From contig JAANBB010000017.1 in the NCBI GenBank assembly GCA_014621425.1, forward strand, positions 1 through 64,000: 64,000 nt of DNA. Direction: 5' to 3'. This stretch comes from Cylindrodendrum hubeiense. Taxonomy: Eukaryota; Ascomycota; Sordariomycetes; Hypocreales; Nectriaceae. Every line of letters starts with the position of its first letter. The first letter of the stretch is position 1. A model generated the notes under the pieces. That model was not told where the DNA came from. It searched no databases and saw only the letters and a list, made by a program, of their open reading frames with translations. A program made the translations under genes and the position numbers. Positions 12,627 to 23,636 of the stretch are shown here, piece after piece.

Positions 12627-13749
12627 CTTGTGCGGTGTGTTGATGTGGTGGGTGGTGAGTGGATGTTGGGTGCGTTGTAAGTGAATATCTTGAGCCGGTG
12701 TTGTGAGGAGGCAACTTGTCTGGTGGACTTTTCGAGATGAAGCAGGAAAGGGGAGGCCTTTATATATTCTAGGGAGATATACCATGACCCCTTACGGGTA
12801 ATAGAGAAAGTTCACTTTGGGAACTGCGTTACATATTGCATGTTGATCGCCATGCCTCCTCTGGTCAATGGACTGAGCCAATCCCGCATTCCTCGCGTAT
12901 TCGTCGTATCTGTCGCATTGGTGTGACTGGTGCGCCGTAGTGCGCTGCAGTGCGCTGTAATGCAGGGGAGCCTAGCCAGGTTATTTGCCGGGTCGACGCT
13001 AGAAGGGCTGCGGGCAGTGGACTATGGCCCTGGAATTAATGGGCACCCCCGCCACCCATCAAGTTCCCTGTTCAGGGCGAGTTGGATCGGCTTGGCGTTG
13101 CCAGGGTGGCTGTGCTTCACTTCTGCGCCTTTGGAAGGCTGCCATGGCGCTCTCCAGCCTCAACCTGTGGGACACAGCCTGTCTCGTGACGGGATGCGAT
13201 TTGTCGAGGCGTGAATGCGGTCTTTACGCTGGAGCAAATCTGACCACCGTCCACCACTAAGCCTCTGGGGGGGGGTCACTGGACCCCACGGCATCCCCGG
13301 GCTTCGGAGGTGATGGGGGCTCTCTGCCGGAGGCGTGAGACCGGCTCCGACCTGGGCTCTTGGCCTTTGGGGCAGGCTTCAATTAGTTGCTCACATGGGG
13401 AGATGATAGTCGGTCAGTGCGCTGATCCTGATCCAGTCAACTAACTTTGCTTTCCCTGCTCCTCCTACAATAACTATCGATAACGTATGGACACGGAAAT
13501 GGGCTTTGCAAGCGTTGGAAGACAGATGTGGAAAATTTCGCCATTATCTGAACACTAACTAAACAGTCGAAACGCGAAAGTTCTTGATGCCAACCTACCG
13601 CTGGCTCGTCGTGAGCCCCGTTTACATTACAAACATTGTCTTTCACTCGTGATTGGTCCATGTACTTACTCTCTCTCCTCTGCTTGGAAATTACTCGGGA
13701 CAAAAGAAGGGCAAAAAGAAGGTGTTCCAATGATGAACACGGCTCAATT
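12627..13749. other. Intergenic region upstream of YbjQ-family gene
   Basis: Contains the YbjQ-family promoter. A run of nine or ten G residues lies near 13267-13276. Short overlapping ORFs at about 12930-13260 have no recognisable domain and no splice logic. An A5 run at 13713-13717 reads as T5 on the minus strand downstream of the tRNA gene and could be its Pol III terminator. Confidence 0.45.
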
Positions 13750-13831
13750 TGCGTGATCTGGGAATCGAACCCAGGGCTCCCCGACGTTGCTCGAATGGCA
13801 ACGGAGAATTTTACCACTAAACCAATCACGC
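13750..13831 (-). tRNA. tRNA-Gly (anticodon GCC) with an 11-nt intron
   Basis: On the minus strand the 7-bp acceptor stem GCGTGAT pairs with ATCACGC, followed by discriminator A. The D arm holds TTTAGTGGTAAAA, an A-box-like sequence. The anticodon stem is CTCCG/CGGGG and the loop is TTGCCA-[intron]-T. The T arm is CTGGG-TTCGAAT-CCCAG. Removing TTCGAGCAACG, which sits between positions 37 and 38 where eukaryotic tRNA introns lie, leaves 71 nt, the usual length of tRNA-Gly. A T5 run about 33 nt downstream may terminate Pol III transcription. Confidence 0.95.
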
Positions 13832-13851
13832 TTGTTGATGGAGATCTGTTG

Positions 13852-14307
13852 TCAAAATTTCATCTCAAGTGGGTTGTGTGGAGAGTTGGTGATAGTGTCG
13901 TGGGCAGATCCACTTTCATGGGAGACTGCCCGGATGATCCATGAAACCAATTCGTCAATGACCACGCTTACCTATTTCGACCCCGTTGACATGTAAATCG
14001 AGACGAACAATTTTGTCTGGGACCCTGATAGGCCTATTGGTGCCTTGATTGATACCGCCGATATAGACATGGCTGAGACGGTGGTGGCCTACTACTCCAA
14101 GTTTCGAAACCCGATACATGAGGGAACCTCCGTTGAACTCGACATACCAGCCACCATCCTCGTCCAAGCTGCGCAGATTTTGATATTCACGTCAGTAAAA
14201 TGGGAAGAGTACATCTGATATTCCCGAGGTGATACTGTGGGCAGCGCCATTGTCTTGAAGACATTTGGTGGGAATTTCTCGATGGAAGAAGCGAACTGAG
14301 TCTCTAA
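13852..14307 (-). CDS. Possible unrecognised spliced gene, N-terminus unresolved
   Basis: Three minus-strand exons, 14213-14307, 13972-14168 and 13852-13925, join in one frame across two introns (14169-14212 and 13926-13971) and end at a TGA. The first intron has CTGAC and GCGCAG at its 3' end; the second starts GTAAGC and ends GGGCAG. The 121 encoded residues look protein-like, with a beta-rich segment GGWYVEFNGGSLMYRVSKLG and later IRVPDKIVRLDLHVNG. The first exon here follows a TAG acceptor, so at least one more upstream exon is needed, perhaps starting at the ATG near 14504; its donor is weak. I recognise no family. The introns, 44 and 46 nt, are short even for a fungus, so this may be a relic or a coincidence. 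The 3' end lies only about 20 bases from the tRNA gene. Confidence 0.33.
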
Positions 14308-14911
14308 CTAGGCAGAGAGCCGGAGCTGCGCAGAAACACCGCTAAGGAGCTGGGACTGCGAAGAAGATATCCTTTCCTGGGATCATGCTCAACATTATTG
14401 TGGCAAACCAGCAACTGGCCAAGGCGATGCAACTGGGAGTAAGGGCATTCCTCAGCATCCAAATCCTTCGTATTTGTTGTAGAAGGGCCTTTCTGAGGCG
14501 GCATATTTTCTGCATATGCCCCTTCATGCCCGAAGCAACGTGAATCAGAGAACAGGAGCCTAATCAGATTTTATTCACCACGACTTCAGGAATTTCCCCA
14601 CTGCCCTACCAACTAAAAGGCAACCTCCAGAGACAAAAAAACTCCTCACATGCTGGACTTATTTTCTTTCTTCTACAACACCGCCATCATTGACGCCCTT
14701 GGAAGCAACTTTGAGGAAGTCGAAGGAATCTTTTGCACAAAGAGACAGAGCTCTTTTGACGCGCCGATATTCATTCACACTGTGAGTATCAAAATACCCA
14801 CTCGAGAAACCGCCTTCACTACTGGATTTCGCTTCCAACGCACATCCCTATCCCGCTACGACGCGATTCTAACACCTTGGCTGTCCAGTTCATCCCCGGG
14901 CCTTATAGATT
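14308..14911. other. Divergent upstream region of the 13.9-kb candidate gene and the repeat-protein gene
   Basis: Two overlapping minus-strand frames between 14304 and 14527 may hold the missing first exon of the candidate gene to the left. On the plus strand, a GTGAGT donor near 14781 and a TCCAG acceptor ending at 14888 could form a 5' UTR intron of the gene starting at 14912. The sequence after that acceptor has an in-frame stop before the ATG, so it is not coding. Confidence 0.4.
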
Positions 14912-16243
14912 ATGGCGGGGAAGCTTTCGTTGACCTTGGGGTCGCTTCCCATCATAGAAAGATTGGAACCGACTAACTATGAAGACGCAAGGATGTTGGT
15001 AGACTTGTATCATTCCGCAGCCGACAACATGACGGAAGAGATGCAAGAAGAATACATCAAGCACCTCCAAACGAGGGCTTTTTGCAAGCCCGCCGACGAC
15101 CCTTCGCCGACAGCCCACGCTCTCTGTCAGTCGGCCATCACTACGTTGGAGTTCACGTGGCCGAAATGGATGATACTCGCGACCCTTTACGGCTCTGACC
15201 ACCCGGACCTCGCTATAATGAAGAAAATAATGGAGAATCAGTTTGGTCAGGCCGATGATTTGACCTCGATCGCCCGCAGAGTGGATGGAGATGTTCTCGT
15301 GACTTGTGAGGGCGAGGCAGCTCTAAATATCGAAGACTTCTTTGACCTTCTCGAGCACGACGATTATCCGGTCAGAAACGGCAGCGGCAGTATGGAGAGC
15401 CGTGTGAGTACACCTGCCGTAGCTCATTCGACCCTCAGCATCCCTAACGAAGGTGACTGGTCGAATATTCTACCGAGAGCATCCGAATTGAAGAAGGATG
15501 CACTTCAGTCGGAGACACCGGTTCATTCTTCCACGTCTCTCGTCATCGCAACTCGACAACCGCAATCACTCGACACACTTTGCGTCACATCAAACGCACC
15601 TTTGCCAGACCCTCCATCGACACAGAGCGCTCCTGAAACTATATCCTCTTCAGATTACAAGGTTCTCGTCCAGAGAATGAAGGCACTCGAGATGAAGATG
15701 GCCTCTGATACCTCCGTTTTGATGAATCAGCGAATGAAGGTGCTCGAAACGCATATGGATTCGGACACTTCCGTTTTGCTATACCAGCGAGTGGAAGCGC
15801 TTGAAATGCACCTGGATTCTGACAATTCCTCTTTGTTGAACCAGCGAGTGAAGGCAATTGAAACGAGGATGGCTTCTGAAGCCTCCGGCGTGCTGGAACA
15901 GCGACTGAAGATACTCGAAGCGACGTTGGGTGACGATACGTCCAGTTTGCTGGACCTGCGTCTAAAAACACTCGAAACGAAGGTGGCTTCCGATGCTTCC
16001 TATTTACTGAACCAGAGAGTAACCAAGCTGGAAACAAGTGTGGCTTCTAATACCTCTGCTTTGATGAAACAGAAGAAAGACAGCCAGCAAGTCATCTCAA
16101 GCCTCAAAGAAGGCCAGGTTTCAAGCCAAAACACACTCCACGACCGTATCAACAGGCACACAGATCGTCTCGACAAAATGAACATCCGAATCGATAGAAT
16201 AGGAGGCCGCGTAATTAGAATCGAAAACGATTTCTTTGATTAG
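14912..16243 (+). CDS. Hypothetical protein with seven tandem 19-residue coiled-coil repeats
   Basis: Single-exon gene of 443 residues with no recognised family. Residues 1 to about 155 form a folded-looking acidic domain (PIIERLEPTNYEDARMLVDL, TLEFTWPKWMILATLYGSDH). Residues about 156-250 are Ser/Thr/Pro-rich and likely disordered. Residues 254-386 (bases 15671-16069) are seven exact-length repeats of 19 residues with pattern QR(M/V/L)K-x-LE-x4-(A/D)SD-x-S-x-LL-N. The rest is a further helical segment rich in Arg and Asp (RINRHTDRLDKMNIRIDRIG). There is no signal peptide or membrane span. The evenly spaced hydrophobic residues favour a coiled coil and probably oligomerisation; this is inference. 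The upstream frame has a stop, so ATG 14912 is the start. It lies between a tRNA gene and a trehalase, converging on the latter. Confidence 0.75.
   Translation: MAGKLSLTLGSLPIIERLEPTNYEDARMLVDLYHSAADNMTEEMQEEYIKHLQTRAFCKPADDPSPTAHALCQSAITTLEFTWPKWMILATLYGSDHPDLAIMKKIMENQFGQADDLTSIARRVDGDVLVTCEGEAALNIEDFFDLLEHDDYPVRNGSGSMESRVSTPAVAHSTLSIPNEGDWSNILPRASELKKDALQSETPVHSSTSLVIATRQPQSLDTLCVTSNAPLPDPPSTQSAPETISSSDYKVLVQRMKALEMKMASDTSVLMNQRMKVLETHMDSDTSVLLYQRVEALEMHLDSDNSSLLNQRVKAIETRMASEASGVLEQRLKILEATLGDDTSSLLDLRLKTLETKVASDASYLLNQRVTKLETSVASNTSALMKQKKDSQQVISSLKEGQVSSQNTLHDRINRHTDRLDKMNIRIDRIGGRVIRIENDFFD
15671..16069 (+). repeat. Seven tandem 57-bp coding repeats
   Basis: Each 57-bp unit encodes one 19-residue repeat of the 14912-16243 protein. 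The units keep exact length, without indels, while differing at many third positions and several amino acids. This indicates an old array under length constraint rather than a recent expansion. Confidence 0.9.
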
Positions 16244-16648
16244 GGCCAGGGCTCAACAGAGAAGATCTTCGCAGCTGTACCGCTGGAACACGATGAATGC
16301 GGATGGGCGTGAGGATATTTCGCTTGAAGGCTGGGTCTCCGAGTCGATGGCATTGCTTGCGGTAACAGGATCGTGTTACGTGGCTATACGAGTAAGAGGT
16401 CGCTTGTGATGCTATTGATGTTCGTGTACATTGCGACGGAACTAGTTCGATGGGATGAGATTCAAGGCCAGGCACGGATAGTTTACATTTAATAGTGCCT
16501 GCTCTTTTACAACAATGGATTTGAACAACACATCTAATGATGCTCCCGATTGCAATGCATATGGTCAATGGTAGACCTGCCGCCCTAGGCTTCAAATGTC
16601 CACGCTTTGTTACAGCAACATATCTACACAGTTCTGGCTCCTTTCCCC
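16244..16648. other. 3' regions between convergent genes
   Basis: About 400 bases between the stop codons of the repeat-protein gene and the trehalase gene. No coding or structural feature recognised apart from presumed 3' UTRs. Confidence 0.6.
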
Positions 16649-18787
16649 TCAAAGATTCCTCTTTGCCGCCCTCATCCTCCGTCCAAACTTCTTCACGCGG
16701 TTCGCATCTCTTCTACCCAACATTACCGCGCTCAGGCTGCGCTTGGAATTGACATCTGCCGCCTTGATATCTCCACAGTCCGGTCGTTTCAATTCGTCGC
16801 CAAACGTGTCCACCGCCCAGAGCAGCACACCATTTGTCCACCCGAAACCCTCGACCACTTCGTATTCACCTCCCCCACCGGCAACGTTGATGGCATCATC
16901 TGCATATTTTTCAAACATGATACCCTCGTCGTCGGCTGTCAGTCCCTTGAGCTGCGGCGTCTCGGACGTAGACCCGCCCGTGGCGTACCAAGTGCAGAAG
17001 GTCGAGTCTAGATATCGCTGAGCAATACGAAGCGCGAGCTTGTGAACGGCTTGATACGAGGGGTCTGATTTGCCGAAGGTGGCGGGAGTGTTCTGCAGAC
17101 CAGCCATGAGGATGTGCATCAGAGGCGGCCACACGTTGGGTTGATCCCACTGCTGCGACGTGTGGAAGTTAGTGGCAGGGATGCCACCATCGCGGTCATC
17201 GAGATATCCAACTACGCGTCGGAATGCATTGAGAACGGCGTAGGGGTTCTCTTTGAGGTACTTGGGGGCGGCGCCGAGCCAGAATGGATAAAACTGGGCA
17301 ACACTAAACAGGGCCTGTTGGCCTGCAGGCGCCGTCTCGTTCTCGTACGTCGCCGTGTCACTGTCAGCTGGATAGAAAATGTTCTGCGCGCCGGAAGTTA
17401 GGTTGTAGTCAAAGTAGCTGAAGAGTGTGTCGTTCCACATGACAGCATGCATGGCCTTGCTACGGCTCTCTGCCAGCTTTCGCCAGTCATCGCTAGCCGT
17501 ATCGTTGCCAGTATGTTCAAAGAAGTCGGCAATGGCGACCTCATTGCCGTATAGTATGGAATTGAGATCCACTGGAATTATGCTCTTGACATTGAGATAC
17601 CGCAGGGGAAAGTAGTTTTGCTGGGCGGCATCATTGGGGCGTGAGATCCATCGTGATGAGTAGTCCCAACCACTTTCAGCACCACTGGCCAAGTTCGCAT
17701 ATAGCTTCTCCTTTTGCGTCTCGTTGAACTTTTGGTTCTCTGGGTAGATTATTCCAGAGTCGGCGTAATAAGATGCGTTGTTGGCAGTAACGTAGTCTTC
17801 TCGGTACGACTCGGGTCGCGGCCGAGTGTTGGAGACAGCATAGCTAGAACTGTTAGATGGGATATTTCAATCGTAACGGCATCAATTCTTACTGGTTGAG
17901 GGTGTATGTCTTATCATCGACAGTGACGTCTACCGTGCGGTTGGTCATCCAGAATTCATGCTCCTTGACTAGCAACGGTAAGGCTCGGTCCAAGATATCC
18001 GTGTCATTTGTATGCTCGATGTAGATCTTGACCATTTGGGATAACAACGGTGGTTGGGAGCGGTTGAGGTAGTAGATGCGAGCGCCATTGGGCACAAAAC
18101 CAAACTCCTCGACGAAGTCGAGGAAGTTCTCAATGGTGTTTTTGGAGATGTCGATGAAAGATCCACCTGTGCGAAGCAGTCCCTCGAGGATCCAGTATGA
18201 GTCCCAGTAGTAGGGCTCGCGGAAACGGCCACCTGCGACGACAAAGGTGCGGTTGATGGGGATGAAGCTGTTGGGGCATTCCGTGCAGTTGCTAGAGTCG
18301 GGGGAATAACGACGCGTCAAGTCAGGCCAGATATCAATGACCTTTTTTGTAAACTCCTTGATGACGGTGTCGTCAACCTTGTCGAGGAATACCGGGTCCG
18401 TCTCAAGCTCGTCTGTAGGCACCTCCTCGAGCTCGCCGCCAGCATCGGCGAAATATGTGTCAAGGAAGTCATTGAGAGCTGAGTTGTTTCTGAGAGGTTT
18501 GTCGAGTTTATCGAAGGCCGCTTGGATATCTTTGAGCGGCTTGATGGCCGGCCTGGAACGAGGTTAGGCGGCACAGGGTCAATTGAAAAAAGAGGCATGT
18601 CTCACATGTCAACAAACGTCTTGGAATCGGAAAAGGGCCGCGCCAACTCGACCTGCTCTAGGATGTCGCCATGACAGTATATTGGAGAGTCGCATGGCGC
18701 AATAACTGAGCCATTGGTATATAGCGCCGACACAGCTGTCACCGACGTGGCAGCGACGGCCACTGCTAGATGTCTCAGAGATGCCAT
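16649..18787 (-). CDS. Secreted trehalase, glycoside hydrolase family 37
   Basis: Hydrolyses extracellular trehalose to two glucose molecules. Exons 18606-18787, 17893-18552 and 16649-17843 (introns of 53 and 49 nt) join in frame to 678 residues. The N-terminus MASLRHLAVAVAATSVTAVSA is a signal peptide. GH37 signature 1 is present as GGRFREPYYWDSYW and signature 2 as QQWDQPNVWPP; the glycine-rich GGGGEYEVVEGFGWTNG follows. The catalytic acid is expected in SGWDYSSRW and the base in FEKYADD, by family analogy. Several N-glycosylation sequons (NNST-, NRT- and NDT-type) fit secretion. It lacks the regulatory, calcium-binding N-terminus of fungal neutral trehalases and is unrelated to GH65 acid trehalases. 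It resembles the secreted GH37 enzymes of animals and bacteria. The C-terminus is unusually basic (RRMRAAKRNL). Confidence 0.93.
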
Positions 18788-20633
18788 TGTTCCGTTTGAA
18801 GCTTGATTCGGTGACCTTGTTCTCAAACACACCAGTGAAGAGTCTGCTTGGGTCTCACAGGAGAGTCGCACCGCCAGAGGGCCGACGATGAGGGGTATAT
18901 ATGGCATCATGATTTGGTCCGGCTACGGGGGAGCCGGGAGATGGCAATTGGCGAGACCGTGATGGGGTGACATGGTGCCGAGTTTGATTGCGCCTTGCTG
19001 TGAAATCCCAAGCAAGATTTCTCCCAACAGGCTAAGACCTGGAAAGCTGGAGAAGCTGTGGGTAGTGCCTTGCCCGTTTCGATGATGATAATCGGTCCTC
19101 CCTCACCTGATGGAGCCGGGCAACCCCCAGCGGGACAACCCTGTTTAGGCTCTTGCCAAGGAGGTCTTTAACGAAGCCTGTCGTCATTGGGACCCTTGAC
19201 CCTTGATTCCTGAATGAATTTGCGCTCGTCCCGATGCCGGTGGCCCAACGTGACAGGAGGCCCACATGATGAGCTGGGGTGAGCTGCAGCTGTGATTGCC
19301 CTTGCTCCGCCAGGAGAAGAGCCGGTGTTTGCTGGGATCATGATGATCATAAAGAGGAACCCCGAATTCGGCCCTTTCTAGATCTTCGACCAGGTTTGTT
19401 AGTACCTGTTGGCCACTAACATTGTTGTAAGACAGACCATGTTCCGCTAAAATCTCCCATCCCCAGACGCCACCACCAGCGAAATGCAATGAGGTGCAGC
19501 GAAGATGTGGCTGTGGAGAACCGTTTCCCCCGCACCTTCCCTCCTTGTTTCCCGCCCTCGTTCCTTTCCCCGCATTTCCGCATCGCCTGGTCGTCTTAGC
19601 GGCCGTCATTTTGGCCGATTGGGTGACGTCAACAGGCTTGGATGACACCACCTCGAGTAATTCTTTCTGGGAGCAACAATCGCCGTGTTGTGAGAGTGAG
19701 GATCGTGGCGCCCTTGACGAGGGCCAAGGCTTCCAGACGGTGAAATGCGCTTCTTTGGCCATTTCTGGATTGGCTTAGAGTTGCAAACCCGTCATGCAGA
19801 CGAGAGTGCAGAATTGTGCAACGGGCTTCTCTCCACTCCCTGCCATGGACGTGTCAGCGGCGCCAACGCGCTCATCTTGGCCTTGCCCACTGAGGACTCC
19901 GGCGTGATGATCACCGGACGCCGGACGAAACCTGTATTTGCATCTGTCAAGGAAACCAACGAGCCGGGGCACTGGGCGGAGTGTAAATGAGCCCCAGGAT
20001 TGTCTCTTCGGTACTTCGCTTGGCCTTGTTGACCATCTGCCGCTGCTTTCCATTGCTAGCCTCCTTCGGCATCTCCGATTCTCCATTGTTGAACCCTGGG
20101 AGACGCATATTGCTGCCTTGTCTGTAAACTGGTCAATCCCACCCCAAGGATGAAAACGACTCGGGCCTTCTCCTCCTGCTCGAGTTTTGCCGGCGCCATG
20201 CATTGATCTCATTTGGCTCGCTGCATGCTGACTCGTACGAGGGGAGTTTTGGGACGTCACCAAGGGCCCGGATAGTTTAAACGGACGTCAGCTTTTGAAC
20301 AGACACTGCGCGCATTCATGACAGGAAGAGTAACTGTGCTATCATGTTGGTTATTTCTCACCAAAGCTCAAAGCTACAGTATTTTGGAGCAATTGCTTCG
20401 TATGCATGGTCCGTCCATTTGTTCCAACTGGCAGATGGGTCGCGACTGGTTCATATCTACTGATTGATCTATTCGCTTCCAAAAATGGGAGCGGCAAGCC
20501 TCACTTGGAAACCTCTGGAAATGAGTGGCCAAGAAGCCAAAGACAATGCACCATAGACAATGCACCATCGTACAGTTGATCGAAGCCACGCCTCCTACTT
20601 CTTGCTTCAACCAGGAATTGCTCATTGCTTCCT
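18788..20633. other. Intergenic region upstream of trehalase, downstream of threonine aldolase
   Basis: Short open frames on both strands (the longest 19184-19762 minus) show no domain, no biased codon use and no splice pattern. I see no RNA gene. The trehalase promoter must lie at the left end. Confidence 0.5.
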
Positions 20634-22116
20634 CTATTCCGGTCGATATACACTTGACTTGCCAACCTTCTGCCTCGCACTCAAATCCTCACCAGATGCA
20701 AGAATCTTCTCAAACGCCACCTGAAGCCGGCGCAGCACCTCGTCCCCGTTCTGCGCAACTTGATAGTGCGTCACTAATCGGTTGCACAAGAACTTGAGCC
20801 CGGCCTCGGTTCCACACTCGATAAATCGCTTCTGGCTACATCCCGCGGCCTCCAGATCGAGCCAGCACATGTTGGTCTCAGTCGGCTCGGCCATCTTGCC
20901 ACCCATGCTCTTCCAGAGCTCTTCCACCTTGCGCGCCATCTCGTGGGATTGCTTGAGGAGGCCGTCGGAACCTGTGGGGGAGCTGCCGAATGTCTGCTCT
21001 ACGGCGACGCGGCCGGCCGAGGTCACAACGCCGGCCTGGCGCAGACCACCACCGATGGACTTGCGTACCCAGCGGGCGTGCTTCAGGGTTTCCTTGGGCC
21101 CCACCAGGATACTACCTACGGGTGCACCAAGGCCCTTGGAAAGACAGAGAGAAATGGTGTCAAAGTGGGAGCAGAAATCGGGCAGTGATCCAGCGCCAGA
21201 GACAACAGCTTCCCAAAGGCGGGCACCGTCGCAGTGCATCTTGATGCCTTGCTCGCGAGCGAACTCGGCAATGCGCTTGACCTCACCGAGGGGAGTGACC
21301 ATGCCATGGAGGGTGTTTTCGAGGCTGATGACTCGCGTAGGACATCCATGCACATCATCATCCAGTATCGCATTTGCCATCACGTCTTCAAGGGTCAGAT
21401 ACCGGCCATTCTTGGGAACAACTGGCGTAATCTGCCCTCCAGACAAGGTCGCGAGTCTGTAAAAGAGTTAGGTCACATCCCAAGGGGGTATTGGAAGGAT
21501 GAGTATACGCACCCTCCAGCCTCAGAGGTATAGAGGTGAGCACGATAGTCGCAGATAACGGAGTGGGGAGGCTGGGTAAGGAGAGATCTCATGGCAAGTT
21601 GGTTGCCCATGGTTCCAGAAAGCACAAAGAGGCCGGCTTCCTTGCCAGCTCGCTGCGCGACATAGGCCTCGAGGTCGTTAGTGACGGTATCTTCCTGGAA
21701 GACGTCGTCAAGCAAGGAGCACGACTGAACGGCAGCGAGCATCGCTGGGGTCGGTGTGGTCACGACATCACCTAAACAATGACATATTAGCCTGCTGCTC
21801 TCTTCCAAATGGTTCGACTTGTCAACGGAGCTCACGTACTTCGCAGGTCAAAGGCAGCCGGGCTCTTGCTACCAACCCAGGCGTTCCAGGTGCCCCCATT
21901 GGAGTTGGGCGTCTCTGCAGTTGGAGCCATGGTTGCTACCGAGGAAGTGAAGCTACGTCGCGATGTGGATGTGAGGGGTGGAGCAAGTCTCGATGCTGCT
22001 ACAGACGGACGAAGACAACCGCGTCCATGCAATGCCAGGGACAGCCTTGGAAGAGCAGATGAGGAAGAAGAAGCGAAAAGGCGAGAAGAGTTCACCAAGA
22101 GAATTGGCCTTGCCAT
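20634..22116 (-). CDS. GLY1: L-threonine aldolase (PLP enzyme), possible dual mitochondrial/cytosolic starts
   Basis: Splits threonine or allo-threonine into glycine and acetaldehyde. Exons 21840-22116, 21513-21771 and 20634-21456 (introns of 68 and 56 nt) join in frame to 452 residues. The first splice gives FDLRSDVVTTPTPAML, the conserved family start. The PLP lysine is K286 in SLCLSKGLGAPVGS; other family motifs are TNDLEAYVAQRAGKEAG, SLENTLHGMV and GIKMHCDGARLWEA. Residues 1-61 are Arg/Ser/Ala-rich with RRSFTSS, typical of a mitochondrial presequence. A second ATG at 21930 (MAPTAETPNSNGGTWNAWVG) would give a cytosolic form of about 390 residues, closer to the usual family length. It lies divergent to the GT17 gene. 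Confidence 0.93.
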
Positions 22117-23636
22117 GGCGATAGGAGGTAGATCAAGTGCTAGAGTTGTACGTCACTCGCGGGTGGAGATGCTATGGGCCGAATTGGTGAGGGGACGTCG
22201 GATAGTTCCTAGATCGGCCGGAGGAAGCCGACTTTGGTTATCGCATCTGTGACAAGGATGCGGCCAGACTCGGCAGGACACAGCGCAGCGCATTGCAGCG
22301 CATCGTGGTAGACAACACTTGAACTGAATCTTCCCGCAGCTGAAATATGTTTGCATTTGTTCCGTTATGGACAAGTCGAGGTTGAAGAGAATTAATTTAT
22401 CACGAGGCCGTCAAGAAACGGAGCCTCTAGCGCCGGTGACCTTTCCGGCGCATTATGGGCGCGTCACACATATTTTGACGAAATGGCGATGCATGTGTTT
22501 GACCATTCTTGAATGGAGGTGAGAAAGCAAGACCGAAAACCTGTGGCTGCTCGTCATCGGGATCACGGCACGGGAGTGCAAGGGACCACCCGGCTCTACC
22601 ACCCCCCGCCTGTGTTGTGTACTACGTAGTAAACGGGACGTACATAATGAGCACGTCCAATTCTAGTCGCTGGGCCGCATTATCTCAGCGAGGCGAAGTG
22701 CCTAAAAACCATGCGCTGGGGCTGTGTCGAGCAAGTGGCTCCACTGGAGCATGGGGAACTGATCTAGAATCCTTCTGGGGAAGAACCTTTTGCAGCGGAG
22801 GAGGAGGGATCCAATAAAGGTCCATCTTTCTAGCGATCCCTCCCCTCGAAACCCGTATTGTGAAATGATTTCGTAGTATTACGAGCCATTAAAAATAGTC
22901 ACTTATTTCACCTCACGCTACATCGAAATAGATTACTCCGTACAGATAGTGAGTTACCTAGTACCTTTGGTGCATCGATCGCCTCTTAGTTCAAGGGAGA
23001 AAAAGCAACCTGAAAAGGAACCCCCGGCCGGCACTTTGGCACCAGCTACCCACAATACGCGTTTGTCCCGGCATTCAGGTACCGCGCCTCCTAAACAAGC
23101 AGCGGGATCGACATAGCATGGCCGGTTTTCGTCATATTCCTTCTAGGATCTCGAATTGCTCGAGACTGCAATAAGACTCGGGCATGCTCCAAACATTAGG
23201 GAGGAATTAGGGGGCTTTTCTTTTTTTTTTTGGACATTCTGCTAAACCGCCCAGGATATTTCAGGCCCGATGGCGGACAGGGGGCTGACGCCAGAGCTTG
23301 ATGGATTACAGTGCCAATGCTGATTGGGCAGCCCTGTCTTATAAGGGTTTAGGTCAACCGGTGTTACGGCCTTGGGTCATCTTACTGGCAGTGCTAGACG
23401 AGTAGGAGTATGTAGATGCCAAGGGCTTCCATTGATGAGGCCAAGTGAGACCGGACTCATGGTTTCGGCTGCGCCTGCGTCTGTGTACGCTTACTCCCTT
23501 CCTCCCCTTCCTCCAACCACTTCGCGTCTTCTCTTCGTTCTTCAGTCGAACTGCTATTCATTCCACCATGGACTAATACCTTCTTTCCCGTCGTCATCCT
23601 TTCCCTTGGCCTTGTCTCCCCTATCGGTCATTAAAT
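22117..23636. other. Divergent promoter region of threonine aldolase and GT17 genes
   Basis: No gene recognised. A run of T residues at about 23220-23231 and a CT-rich leader at about 23490-23630 precede the GT17 start. An ACTACGTAGTAAACG-type element near 22620 resembles the sequence near 41145. Confidence 0.5.

Noticed and set aside
12930..13260. Two overlapping plus-strand ORFs near the G-run
   Set aside because: No domain, biased composition, no intron or leader signals.
14650..14976. ORF starting MLDLFSFF upstream of the repeat-protein gene
   Set aside because: Out of frame with the repeat protein, and the spliced version meets a stop before ATG 14912; more likely leader sequence.
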